A stretch of 64,000 nucleotides of DNA from Isoetes taiwanensis (Eukaryota; Streptophyta; Lycopodiopsida; Isoetales; Isoetaceae), in contig JAJEKV010000035.1 of NCBI GenBank assembly GCA_021234155.1, forward strand, positions 11,100,407 through 11,164,406. Reading direction: 5' to 3'. Below, piece by piece: positions 1 through 8,497 of the stretch. Below the pieces are notes generated by a model. It did no database searches and was not told the DNA's origin. It worked only from the letters and a program-made list of their open reading frames with translations. Made by a program: the position numbers and the translations under genes. The stretch's first letter is position 1, and each line of letters begins with the position of its first letter.

Positions 1-23
1 ATCATGCATTGATAGATTATTAG

Positions 24-619
24 AAGAAGGTGATCAACTTGTTGGATGAGGTAGACACATCCTCAGAAGAGCTGAAAGAAGGGTGGTTCCCTAAAAGTAA
101 GTGGAAAACATTAGCTGGTGCCGAATTTAAGATGATGGTACCATTAGTAGCATTGTGAAGGCATATGCTCCTCCTCAATCTGATAAACACTATGTTGGTC
201 CTAAGAAGGATAGGCCAAAATATCTAGGCATGGATTGTTATGAACCTTCTACTGACGTGGAGTGCCACCAATTTGTAGTAGTAAAACCAGCAGATCTAGA
301 GACCTATCCAGTATGGTTGGGATGGACTATCTCGGATATTTGCAAAGAAGAAGGTGATGTTAACTTCAATAAGGTGCGCGTGGAATGGTGGTGTCCAGTA
401 CATCAGTTGAGTAATATCACCGATAAAGAAAGATATTCAGATTGTTGGACAAAGAGGTGGAGGAGAAATCCTAGTGATCCTGATCTTTGGCTAGACATTG
501 AAACTGTATTGTACTCGTGGACTCCAAAAACTATTCCTAGTAAAACAACGAGAGTTACAATACCTCAGGATGTAAGGAATAAGGTTCTCATATCCTTGGG
601 GATATTGGTGGAAAAATGA
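24..619 (+). pseudogene. Unknown protein fragment, C-terminal part, with one frameshift
   Basis: I do not recognise the family. One frame is open from position 24 and stops at 156-158. The next frame takes over at about 155 and runs about 150 codons to a TGA at 617-619. The two halves read naturally into each other, with a hydrophobic stretch ending in PLVAL followed by KAYAPPQSD. A single base change in length near 155 therefore probably broke one reading frame. The second half is rich in Trp and Asp and contains VRVEWWCPV, LDIETVLYSW and a final VTIPQDVRNKVL. Such a compact beta-rich tail is often seen at the C-terminus of plant and animal transposon proteins, but that is only a guess. There is no ATG at a sensible place for the second half. 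The 5' part lies outside the window. Confidence 0.4.
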
Positions 620-1130
620 TAAACAGTTACTATGTATCAATCACTTTTAATAAAAGTTGTGTACTACTTGAGTTTCATGATATATGATTTTGTAATTTGA
701 AGTTAAGGTGTGAATTTATATTCCCGTGTGTGATTATATGTTAACGTCTATTCTAGTCTAAGGGCAACAAAGATACTAAAAAGTGAATTTAACAAAGTTA
801 CTAAAAAAGTGCAATATAAAATTTATCCCAAAATTAAGACATAATCCCAATTTAATTGAATGATGGTTTTATGCTTTACCAAATGCTTGGGGGTGATCTG
901 GCCACTACATCAGCTAAGAATGGAATGCCCATCCCTGATCCGACACTATTCAAAGTTATCTGCAAGAAAGCATGGATTAGCTTGCAGATGTTAAAAGTGC
1001 ATCTTTCCTAATTCTCTAATCCGTAAACGAGTTCACTTTCTATTGTAAGCAGAGTTTCATTAAAGTTGGAAATTTCGTGATTTCAATTTCTCGTGAAATC
1101 AGTTTCTTCCCTATTTTATCACACATTTAT
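620..1130. other. AT-rich intergenic sequence without a gene
   Basis: About 500 bases of AT-rich DNA with stops in all frames. A plausible polyadenylation-type stretch (aataaaag at about 649) lies just after the preceding fragment. I see no other feature. Confidence 0.5.
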
Positions 1131-1369
1131 GGCTACATATGGCACTATTTACTTAAAAAGAAACCAGTTATCATGCAAAAACCGCTACATTTAATATAAA
1201 ACAGCGCGGTTTTAGTTGTCAGGAAGAGAAGTATGGCGCCATTTACTTGGAAAGTATGAGGAAAAGCCGCCCGACAACCACAAAAGCAGATATTAAATTG
1301 CCAAAAAGCGCCCAGCAAGCAAACAAAATGGCGCGGCCGCTCCTTTAGCTTAGAAATAACCACAAAGCA

Positions 1370-1570
1370 AATAGCGCAAACGCGCTATTTGCTTTGACGT
1401 GAAAGGAAGCAAATGGTGCAGGCGCGCTATTTGCTTGAACGTGAAAGCAAGCAAATAGTGCGGGCGCGCTATTTACTTCAACGTGTAGAGCGAGCAAATA
1501 GTGCAGGCGCGCTATTTGACTGAACGTGAAGACCAAGCAAATAGTGCTCTCGCGCCATTTTGCAATAGAT
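1370..1570. repeat. Short repeats around GCGCTATTTGCTT
   Basis: At least four imperfect copies of a unit of about 50 bases. Each contains GCGCGCTATTTG(C/A) and AACGTGAA(A/G), then a run such as AGCAAATAGTGC. The flank GCAAATAG...CTATTTGC makes each unit partly palindromic. The same theme of a G/C-rich palindromic core flanked by AAATGG/CCATTT returns at 4110-4205, 5850-6190 and 7530-7670, so these are probably diverged members of one repeat family. Confidence 0.7.
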
Positions 1571-1653
1571 AACATATTTTCAGAAGACCATGTAGATATA
1601 TATTAATAGAAATATTACGTAAGATACAATTTTTCAAAACAAATAGAATTTTT

Positions 1654-2448
1654 TTAATAGTCTTTGTCGAAGTGGTCATCAGAGACTTTCTCATAATCAT
1701 CCAGGTTAATTTTACTGCGGTCAATTTGATCCTGCTCTGCTCCAGCTTGGCCCGACGTCTCACCTTTCTCTGTATGAGAAGCTTCTTCGTCTGCCCCCTT
1801 CTGAGATTCAACATCTTGCAAAGTCAAGACTTCCCGTTGGCGTTGGTCAATGGCCTTTGGGTCAAGCCAGGGGTACATGACGTTCTCGATCCTACCCAGA
1901 ATGCCCGATACGCATTTCATCTTTCCTAAGTCATGCTCGTATGTCACACAGATTCTTCCAACATGAAGGGATGCCCTAGAGAAGGCTCCACCAGAGAAGA
2001 AATCTAGTACGATGTTACCTTGAGGGCAGAGCTTATCAACAAGGTAGAATGCAGTTGCAGGACCAATCTGTTTATGCACCAGATATTCTCCCTCCATACC
2101 CTGCCAACTCCACTTAAACCTGTCTTGCATGAGTTTTTTAGCCATAACATCGCCCTCACTTCCGATAGCTTCCTTAGGAACAGGAGGAATTTGCGGGAGC
2201 TTTCCAGGATGGTCGCCATATAGCCTGAGGTCCAGGTCTTCGTCAGGCTCTCCCGTCTGTGCTGAAATCCTCGTAGTAAATAGAAGAGCTTGTGGCTCTT
2301 TGATACCTGAACCACCAGTAGCTCCAGTCTCCTCTTCATAGATTCCTACAAACACTCTTGACCTGGATTCTAGTCTTTCAAGCGCACTGGCAAACAGTAA
2401 GTTATGCTCCGGCCTGACGAAACATAGAATCGGTATGTCTCTATCGCC
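1654..2448 (-). pseudogene. Methyltransferase-like C-terminal block of the 1654-5765 remnant
   Basis: This is the longest undamaged stretch of the remnant. It contains the run DIPILCFVRPEHNLL, then a Pro-rich loop, then NIVLDFFSGGAFSRASLHVG (about 1985-2025 on the minus strand). That run has the beta-strand plus glycine-loop look of an AdoMet-binding motif I. It is followed about 12 residues later by an acidic position (TYEHD) where AdoMet enzymes place the residue that binds the ribose. No clear (D/N/S)PP(Y/F) catalytic motif is visible, which would be expected in a working N4/N6 methylase. The tail (about the last 60 residues) is highly charged. Confidence 0.4.
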
Positions 2449-3120
2449 ATCCGTGAGACTTTATCGAAGAACGGTTCTGATCTCACTATTCCAAAAGGAG
2501 TAAGCTGCCTTGCATCTAAACATATCATGCTGGCAGGTATAACTGCATGTTCGTGCGGAATCCCCCCGGCAGTGACATGCTTCACAATCCATCTTGGCGA
2601 GGCGGTGCATTACTTTTCGGTGAAGGATTTTTCGAATGGATCTGGCCAAGGAGAATGGCATGTGACCATGAACTCCCTCTTTGAGTATTCCTTCCTGCAC
2701 CCACTTATGGTGGCATACTCCCCAAGCCAGAAGTGCATTATCTGAGAAGTGGTCTGTGGCTTTCCGTAGGTCCTCGAATTTCTTGTACTTAGTGCCAATT
2801 TGATCTGCAATGAAGTGTAGTATCTCCTTCTTCATGTAAGCAAGTACTCTTAAGTTCTGCGCCCTCGTCTTGAAGAAATTATCGCCTTTGTAATCTGAGG
2901 TGACTTTGACGTATATATCCCCGCTTAATGCTTCTTCGAGGACCTTTCTACAATCATCATAGTCCAAGCCCCTCATGCATCTAAGGTAGTTGTCACTGAA
3001 GTAATCTTTGTCTTTGGCAAAATTGATTAGTATAGCCATTAGAGGTAATTTGAGATCTCCTTTTGTCCCCATAAGAATCCTCCAATAGAATGAGTACTCT
3101 ACATCAAACTGCAATTAATG

Positions 3121-3446
3121 CAGGGTGAAAGCATGCTACGGTGTACCACTTTTGGAACCCTCAAAAGTACCTTCACTGGGTACTTTTAAAACTGGTACTT
3201 TCTGTTTTTTCTTCCCATTAAAATCGATTTAAAACTTTTGAATTGAAGGTCAATAACATGTCAATCTATAGTATTAGAGGATAACAATACTATTAAAGAC
3301 TAAAATTAATGAATCAACTTTCAAACTTATTGTTTATTGAGACATTTATGCAAGTTTCCAGTACCCAGTGCTAGGTACTTTTTTGGGTAGTTTTGCACTC
3401 CCTAAAAAGAACTTTAGATGGTACACCCTAGCATGCTTTCACCCTG
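3121..3446. mobile_element. MITE inside the intron of the minus-strand remnant
   Basis: A 326-bp non-coding element bounded by inverted repeats. Both ends read CAGGGTGAAAGCATGCTA inwards with one mismatch (CTACGG on the left, CTAGGG on the right) and continue with a GGTGTACCA match. The interior is AT-rich with GGTACTTTT-type repeats near both ends. The CAGGG terminus is typical of hAT-type MITEs. A clean 8-bp target duplication is not visible because the right side abuts another element. Confidence 0.75.
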
Positions 3447-3452
3447 CAGCAT

Positions 3453-3788
3453 TAACAACTTCATTGCTGTCATTTTTTCCCTATAACTTTTGATCTACTC
3501 ATGAAAATGCTGCGGCGTTTGTTGCATTAGATGCAGAATGAAAAGATCTTTCAAGTGATATATGGTTATGATATATTTCAATACAAGCCATATGTGTTAA
3601 CCTTAAAAAATATGGTTTTTTGCTCTTTTCTTATATATTTACATCCCAAAAGATATAACAATGGTTGTCATTAGAAAGATCTTGAGGAGACGAATCCATT
3701 GCCACAAATAGTTTTCGAATCGGAGTTTTTGATCAAAAGTTATAGTAGAAAAATGACACTGCAAAAGTTAGTTAGAACTGCATTAATT
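3453..3788. mobile_element. Second MITE next to the first, with GCATTAA flanks
   Basis: About 335 bp whose ends are imperfect inverted repeats. On the left, GTCATTTTTTCCCTATAACT and TTTGATC; on the right, GATCAAAAGTTATAGTAG and AAAAATGAC. Direct repeats of GCATTAA flank it (about 3446-3452 and 3779-3785), consistent with a 7- or 8-bp hAT-type target duplication. It lies in the same intron as the 3121-3446 element. Confidence 0.6.
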
Positions 3789-4109
3789 ACTGCTGCCACA
3801 TAATACTGGAATAAAATACACTGGAGCTCTTCTCTTATTGGACAGTTTAAAAAGCTGATGTGGCTTTTTAAGCATCCCTTAATGGGACAAAATGAGATCT
3901 CAAATTACCTCATGACCCCTATTGTCCTTAAGTTCTCCCTTCCTCCATTTGTTCCACATCTGGCGGAAGAGTGCATAGACATCATCTGGCATGAAGACAA
4001 ACCGATTGACATCCTTCGTGTGTTTGCCCCTCAGAATCTTGTCTGCCATTTCAAGGTAGTGCTGCAAGAGAACTGGCGATTTTAGAATTTCAAATGTTGC
4101 TATTTACAT

Positions 4110-4205
4110 CAAATGGCGCAGCTGCGCCATTTCAACTCAAATGGCGCAGCTGCGACATTTCAACTCAAATGGCGCAGCTGAAATGTCGCAGCTGCGCCAT
4201 TTCGA
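4110..4205. repeat. Cluster of GGCGCAGCTGCGCC palindromes in an intron
   Basis: Several copies of AAATGGCGCAGCTGCGCCATTT-like units, some with one base changed (GCTGCGACATTT), lying between a splice donor at about 4238 and an acceptor at about 4068 of the minus-strand remnant. Each perfect unit is a self-complementary 22-mer. Confidence 0.85.
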
Positions 4206-5849
4206 TAAATGTATGGCTAAGGAGACGTAAACGTACCTTGTACTCGTCACTTCTTGACTGTCCTTTACCGGCCGACGCTGGTCTTCGCCGCATTCACGGT
4301 GCGCTTGCGAAGATGGTGGATCCCGATCCACATATGGTTCCTTGAAGGCGGGTCTTTGCTACTATATCATTCACATCCACACTGAGATGAAGAAGCTCCA
4401 GGTCACTGATCTCTCCAGAAAGAACTCTGCATATTCTATAGACATAGATCTTGCTGAGCTCAGCTCTAGCATCCTCTGTCCCCAACTTACTGCACACGAG
4501 CTGAGCAGCAGCGACCGAATGATTACCATTGATAATATAAAATCTTTTCCGAATCAGGTCGGTTCTTGTGACCCGGCTCGGTAACTCCTTTTGTATCCGG
4601 ATCAAAGGGCACCACATCTAGCTTTGGAGTGAATCTTTGGGTGTGGATCCTCGACAAATGATTTGCGAGAGCTCCTAACATGCTCGGGATTAATAACCCC
4701 GGCGGGTCATATTAGGTGGGGCCTCTTCTAGATCCCCCGATAGATATTCTTACGGTGTATGTGACTCCAAGGGGGAACATGTGGCCGTGCTTTTATATTT
4801 TCTTTAGTGTTTCCTCTGCCATTTCTTCTTCGGCGTCACGGTCCATCTTTAGTCCCTCGGGCACTTGAAGATCTGCAATCTTTTGTAATTTTCTGGCCCT
4901 TATCTGTGCTTTGGTTTCTGGCTTTCTCTTTGCTGGAGTGCTATCTGATGTGGATGCTACATTTCTTATGTGCTTTGTAGCCTCCTTATTGTCACTAATA
5001 GTGCGGTCACTATCAGCAGGCTTCCCATCAGCAGGGTTCTCAGTGGACTTCACGGGAGAATCATGTTTGTGAGCATCAGCCTCATCCATCTTCTCATCCT
5101 TATGCTCGTCCACTTTCTGAACGTCTCGTCCTCCTTCTTGTTCTGTTTCACCTCCACCTGTTTTTGCTTCATCACCTCCACCTGTTTTTGCTCCTTTGCC
5201 AACTTTGGTGGCTGGTTTATTTTTTACACATTTTCTTTGCATCTCTCCCAAAGACCATCCCTATCCATTCCATTCTTTGGCATGTTGCTGAGAGAGCTTC
5301 GCTCTTACAATGTAGGACACGGAGTTTTTGGACATGTCCATTGCCGCTCGCAGAATACCGAATCCTTTGAGGATCTCTACTGTGCCTTTGATATCTGCTT
5401 GCTCTCTGGACTCATAAGATGGCAGCGGCCTGCTTGGTCCTTTATCTTTGGACTCCATCATTCTTTGGCTCGTAGCGCCAATCCATGCGATGAGATCAAT
5501 CTTTGCGCGATGGCCGGATCTTCCACTTTGTGCAACCAAAGAAAGTCAAGTCTTCCTTGTTTCTTGACTTCCCTCATGTTGACAATGATGCCCATCCGGG
5601 GCCACGGTGAGGCTCCTTCTTCACATGCACTGATTTGACAAGGAGGCAAAGTTCTCGCCTCTTGTCTCCCTTGGTTGGGTCTACGCCTTCAGTCAAGGGT
5701 ATGGCTCTAACGATCTCCATACACCAAGACCTTCCAGTGAGGACTATGCTCCTCGAAGTTACCACGTTCCATTTCTTCGGCGCACTAGCCGCTGCGAGGT
5801 AAGCATGGTGAGAGAAATGGCATGTGCTAGAAAGTTAAAACAGCAAATG

Positions 5850-6190
5850 ACATTTAGACTAAATGGCGCAGCTGCGCCATTTGCTTTTTGAAGGGACCCA
5901 TACTAGAGCAAATGGCGCAGGTGCGCCATTTGCTCTATTATGGGTCCCTTCGAAAAGCAAATTGCGCAGGTGCGCCATTTAGACTAAATGGCGCAGCTGC
6001 GCCATTTAGACTAAATGGCACACCTGCGCCATTTGCTCTATTATGGGTCCCTTCGAAAAGCAAATGGCGCAGCTGCGCCATTTAGACTAAATGGCGCAGC
6101 TGCGCCATTTGCTCTTCTATGGGTCCGCTTCTACAAGAATTTAACAGACATTATGGAAATGGCGCACCTGCGCCATTTCATAAACTATAG
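5850..6190. repeat. Tandem array of GGCGCAGCTGCGCC palindromes with a TATGGGTCCCTTC spacer
   Basis: About nine palindromic cores (GGCGCAGCTGCGCC, GGCGCAGGTGCGCC or GGCGCACCTGCGCC), each flanked by AAAT/ATTT. They alternate with two kinds of spacer: a short TAGACTAAATGG link and a longer link holding CTATTATGGGTCCCTTCGAA. The longer spacer occurs at least three times, once inverted (GGGACCCATA at about 5893), so larger inverted units exist as well. Confidence 0.9.
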
Positions 6191-6439
6191 GAGGAAAGGC
6201 TGCTACAAGCCCACCCTCTCCTAATGAAATGGCGCCCGCCACCATTTCGATTCCGAGACACTACAAATCGATAAGAATAGAAACAACAGATACTAACCTG
6301 AGCCTGGCTCCTGGATTTTGATCGAAGATTGCGCCATTGTATAAAAGTATAAAAGTACAGGACCGTATAAATCCTACTCCACTTTTTTTTCGAGCGCTCC
6401 CAGATCAACAGGCGCTAGAGAGAGAAAATGGTTGAATAG

Positions 6440-6850
6440 GAGAGAGAATGTGCAAGGCGCTAGGCGCTGGCGGAAGGCGGAAGGCGGAGGCGGGAGAAAA
6501 GAACAATGAAATTGAAAATGAAAATTGGACGGAAAGAAAAGAAAAGAAAAGTCGGGGGAAAGAAAAGAAAAGAAAAGTCGGGGGAAAGAAAAGAAAACAA
6601 ATTTTACCCGCCCGTCCGTCTCGAAATTTTGAAAATTTTGATTTTTCCTTCCCTTGATCCGTCTCTACAAATTTTAAAATTTTGAATTTTCCCCACGTCC
6701 GTTTCTCCCTTGCGTTCGCCATTATAAATTTGAAGTAGTTTGAGTCATTCCGCCCAAGACCCTGTCCCCGCCCCCGCCCACCAAATTTGAAATTTGAATT
6801 TGCCCGCCCGTATTTTGAACTTTGAATTTGCCCGCCCGTGCACTTCATAA
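6440..6850. repeat. Low-complexity AG-rich and AAATTTGAATTTGCCCGCCCG repeats
   Basis: The left part is purine-rich, with AGAAAAGAAAAGTCGGGGGA units in direct repeat. The right part alternates AT-rich palindromes (AAATTTTGAAAATTTT) with CCCGCCCGTC or CCCACGTCCG boxes at roughly 60-bp spacing. There is no credible gene on either strand. Confidence 0.7.
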
Positions 6851-7084
6851 TAGGCGCCTTTCGCTGTCTGCTGTCAGGAGGCAGACATGGTCATTAGAAG
6901 GCGCTATACTCGACTCCAACGATTGCGATTTTATGCTCCTCGTCCTCGTTTCAATATTCGTAGGTATTTGCGCCTGAGATCACTTGGTCGACAAAGCAGG
7001 GCGCTTCTCCGACGTCTTTTCCGTCTTAGACGTTGGTTCTTTAGTCGATAGCAGCAGTTGCCGGCTTGGCCGCTTGTCTTTCTT

Positions 7085-7290
7085 TTGCAGCCGCTTAGCC
7101 CTTGTCTTCATTCTTCAGGCGCGCGGCTTCGTTCTTAGGCGCTCGGCTTCATTCTTCAGGCGCTTGGCTTCATTCTAGTGGCGCTCCTCTTCATTTTTCA
7201 GGCGCTTGTCCAGATTCTCCAGGCGCTTGTCCAGACTTGTCCAGATTATTCAGGCGCTTGTCCAAATTCTTCAGGCGCATTCTCTGATAT
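7085..7290. repeat. Tandem repeat of about 24 bp, TTCTTCAGGCGCTTGGCTTCA
   Basis: About eight degenerate copies of (A)TTCTTCAGGCGC(T)(C/T)GG/CC. Open frames across it are simple Ser/Leu/Ala repeats and are not convincing genes. Confidence 0.8.
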
Positions 7291-7529
7291 GGTAGATCCG
7301 GAATCGTCAATGACCTCCAGGTTAGAGGCTATTCAGTTCTAGTATGTTAAATGTTTTAGTATGTTTAATGTAGGATGTTAAATGTTTTAATATGTTTAAG
7401 GGTAGATCTTCTCTATCTTGTTCAGTAGATAAGTTCTCAACAATTGATGTCTTGCTGAATCTTGTAGTAATAGGAATCCATAACTCTAGCTATTAGATAT
7501 AGCATTTAGATTAAAGATGCAATTTACCT

Positions 7530-7670
7530 GTCCTTGAAATGGAGCAGCTGCGCCATTTCCCTTGAAATGGAGCAGCTGCGCCATTTAAAGGGAAATGCCT
7601 TACTTGCCCATTTAAAGGTAAATGGCCTGATCGCCATTTAAGTAAATGGAGCGAACCGCGCCATTTGTCT
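7530..7670. repeat. Third cluster of GCAGCTGCGCCATTT palindromes
   Basis: Two near-identical units (GAAATGGAGCAGCTGCGCCA followed by TTTCCC or TTTAAA), followed by decayed copies (AAATGGCCTGATCGCCATTT and GCGAACCGCGCCATTT). Same family as 5850-6190. Confidence 0.85.
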
Positions 7671-7901
7671 CATGTCGTATAATTTCTTTCACATTTTCGC
7701 GCTATTTTTACTAAGTATATGTCATCGAGGGTTGCATGTCTTTAACAAGTATATATATATGTGTATTGATTCTCACAGGAAAAGGCCCCTGCGTAACCTT
7801 GTCGATGGGGATGTGGTAGTTGCCGAGGGGACATGAATTGCATAGAGGCCATCATGGCGGAACATTCCATGGCGTAATGTGGTGCGTGGAGGTCCATTGA
7901 A

Positions 7902-8497
7902 GCCATAGTGCCCACCCATGTGCTTCCCATTCCATGTGAGGGAGCGATAACATTGCCGGGTGGGGACATTTATCGAATGGCCTCGAAATCAAGTGAAGTA
8001 ATTGTGAAGGAGCCCCAACTATGTCATCGGGGACGCGTCGTCTTTGAAACCCCCAACTTGCCTAGGAGTCCCCCACAACATCATCGGGACTTCGGTGTCG
8101 ATATAAAAGGCCCTTCAAAAAAAGCAAAGACAGAGAATATGGTGAACCTTGTCAGTAATAATACTGTGGTTGGTAAGGGTGTCTTGGTGAATAGAACTTG
8201 CATCCATGGGAAGAATGTTGACCACTCAACGTAGCAGTGCAAGTTACCGAGGCTGTGGTGCCTACCCACATCCTTCCGATTCCATGTGATGGCGCTGACA
8301 ACATTGAAGAGGCTGTGGGCACGTTTATCGAATGGCCTCGGCAGGATATAAGATATCATGCCATTGATTTAGCTACTCCATCACTGACCTCGAATGTAGA
8401 ATCTGTAGAGGCAGTGTCAGATGCAGATGAAGAAATTGATCCTACAGTGGATCTAGGTACACGTTTTCCTCGCAGGATAGCATCAGATGATGACTAG
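7902..8497 (+). pseudogene. Tandemly duplicated ORF remnant truncated by a Helitron-like element
   Basis: Two adjoining reading stretches share the same start: (E)A(I/V)VPTH(V/I)LPIPC(E/D)GA. In the second copy this continues as DNIEEAVGTFIEWPRQDI and runs to SDDD, with the stop TAG at 8495-8497. In the first copy the matching DNA (acatttatcgaatggcct) is read in another frame, so it carries an indel. A short tail with a WP(R/K) motif is reminiscent of the ends of plant CACTA or Ulp1-type transposon ORFs, but I cannot confirm the family. The stop codon lies inside the terminal CTAG of the adjacent Helitron-like element, so the true C-terminus has been lost. Confidence 0.45.

Larger units (their letters stand above)
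1654..5765 (-). pseudogene. Multi-exon gene remnant with ParB-like and DNA-methyltransferase-like segments
   Basis: Read on the minus strand, coding-quality blocks follow each other from about 5765 to a TAA at 1654. In order they are: an N-terminal block (5765-5260), a Lys/Glu-rich low-complexity linker (5251-4793), a ParB/Srx-like block (about 4670-4240, with FYIINGNHSVAAA), and an exon at 4067-3909 that is in phase 0 with the block starting at 3111. The last block runs to 1654 and contains NIVLDFFSGG, which resembles motif I of N4/N6 DNA methyltransferases. Good splice sites are visible: donor AAG|GTACGT at about 4238, acceptor TTGCAG at about 4068, donor GAG|GTAATT at about 3909 and acceptor AATTGCAG at about 3112. 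Frameshifts are needed near 4560, near 2565 (a C6 run) and near 2455, and the frame near 2461 contains a TAA, so I call it a pseudogene. ParB-methyltransferase pairs are known mainly from phages and bacteria. The assignment rests on motifs only. Confidence 0.45.

Noticed and set aside
1654-5765. Bacterial contamination as source of the ParB/methylase signal
   Set aside because: Plant-type introns, MITEs inside an intron and eukaryotic repeat families within the same stretch argue for nuclear DNA.
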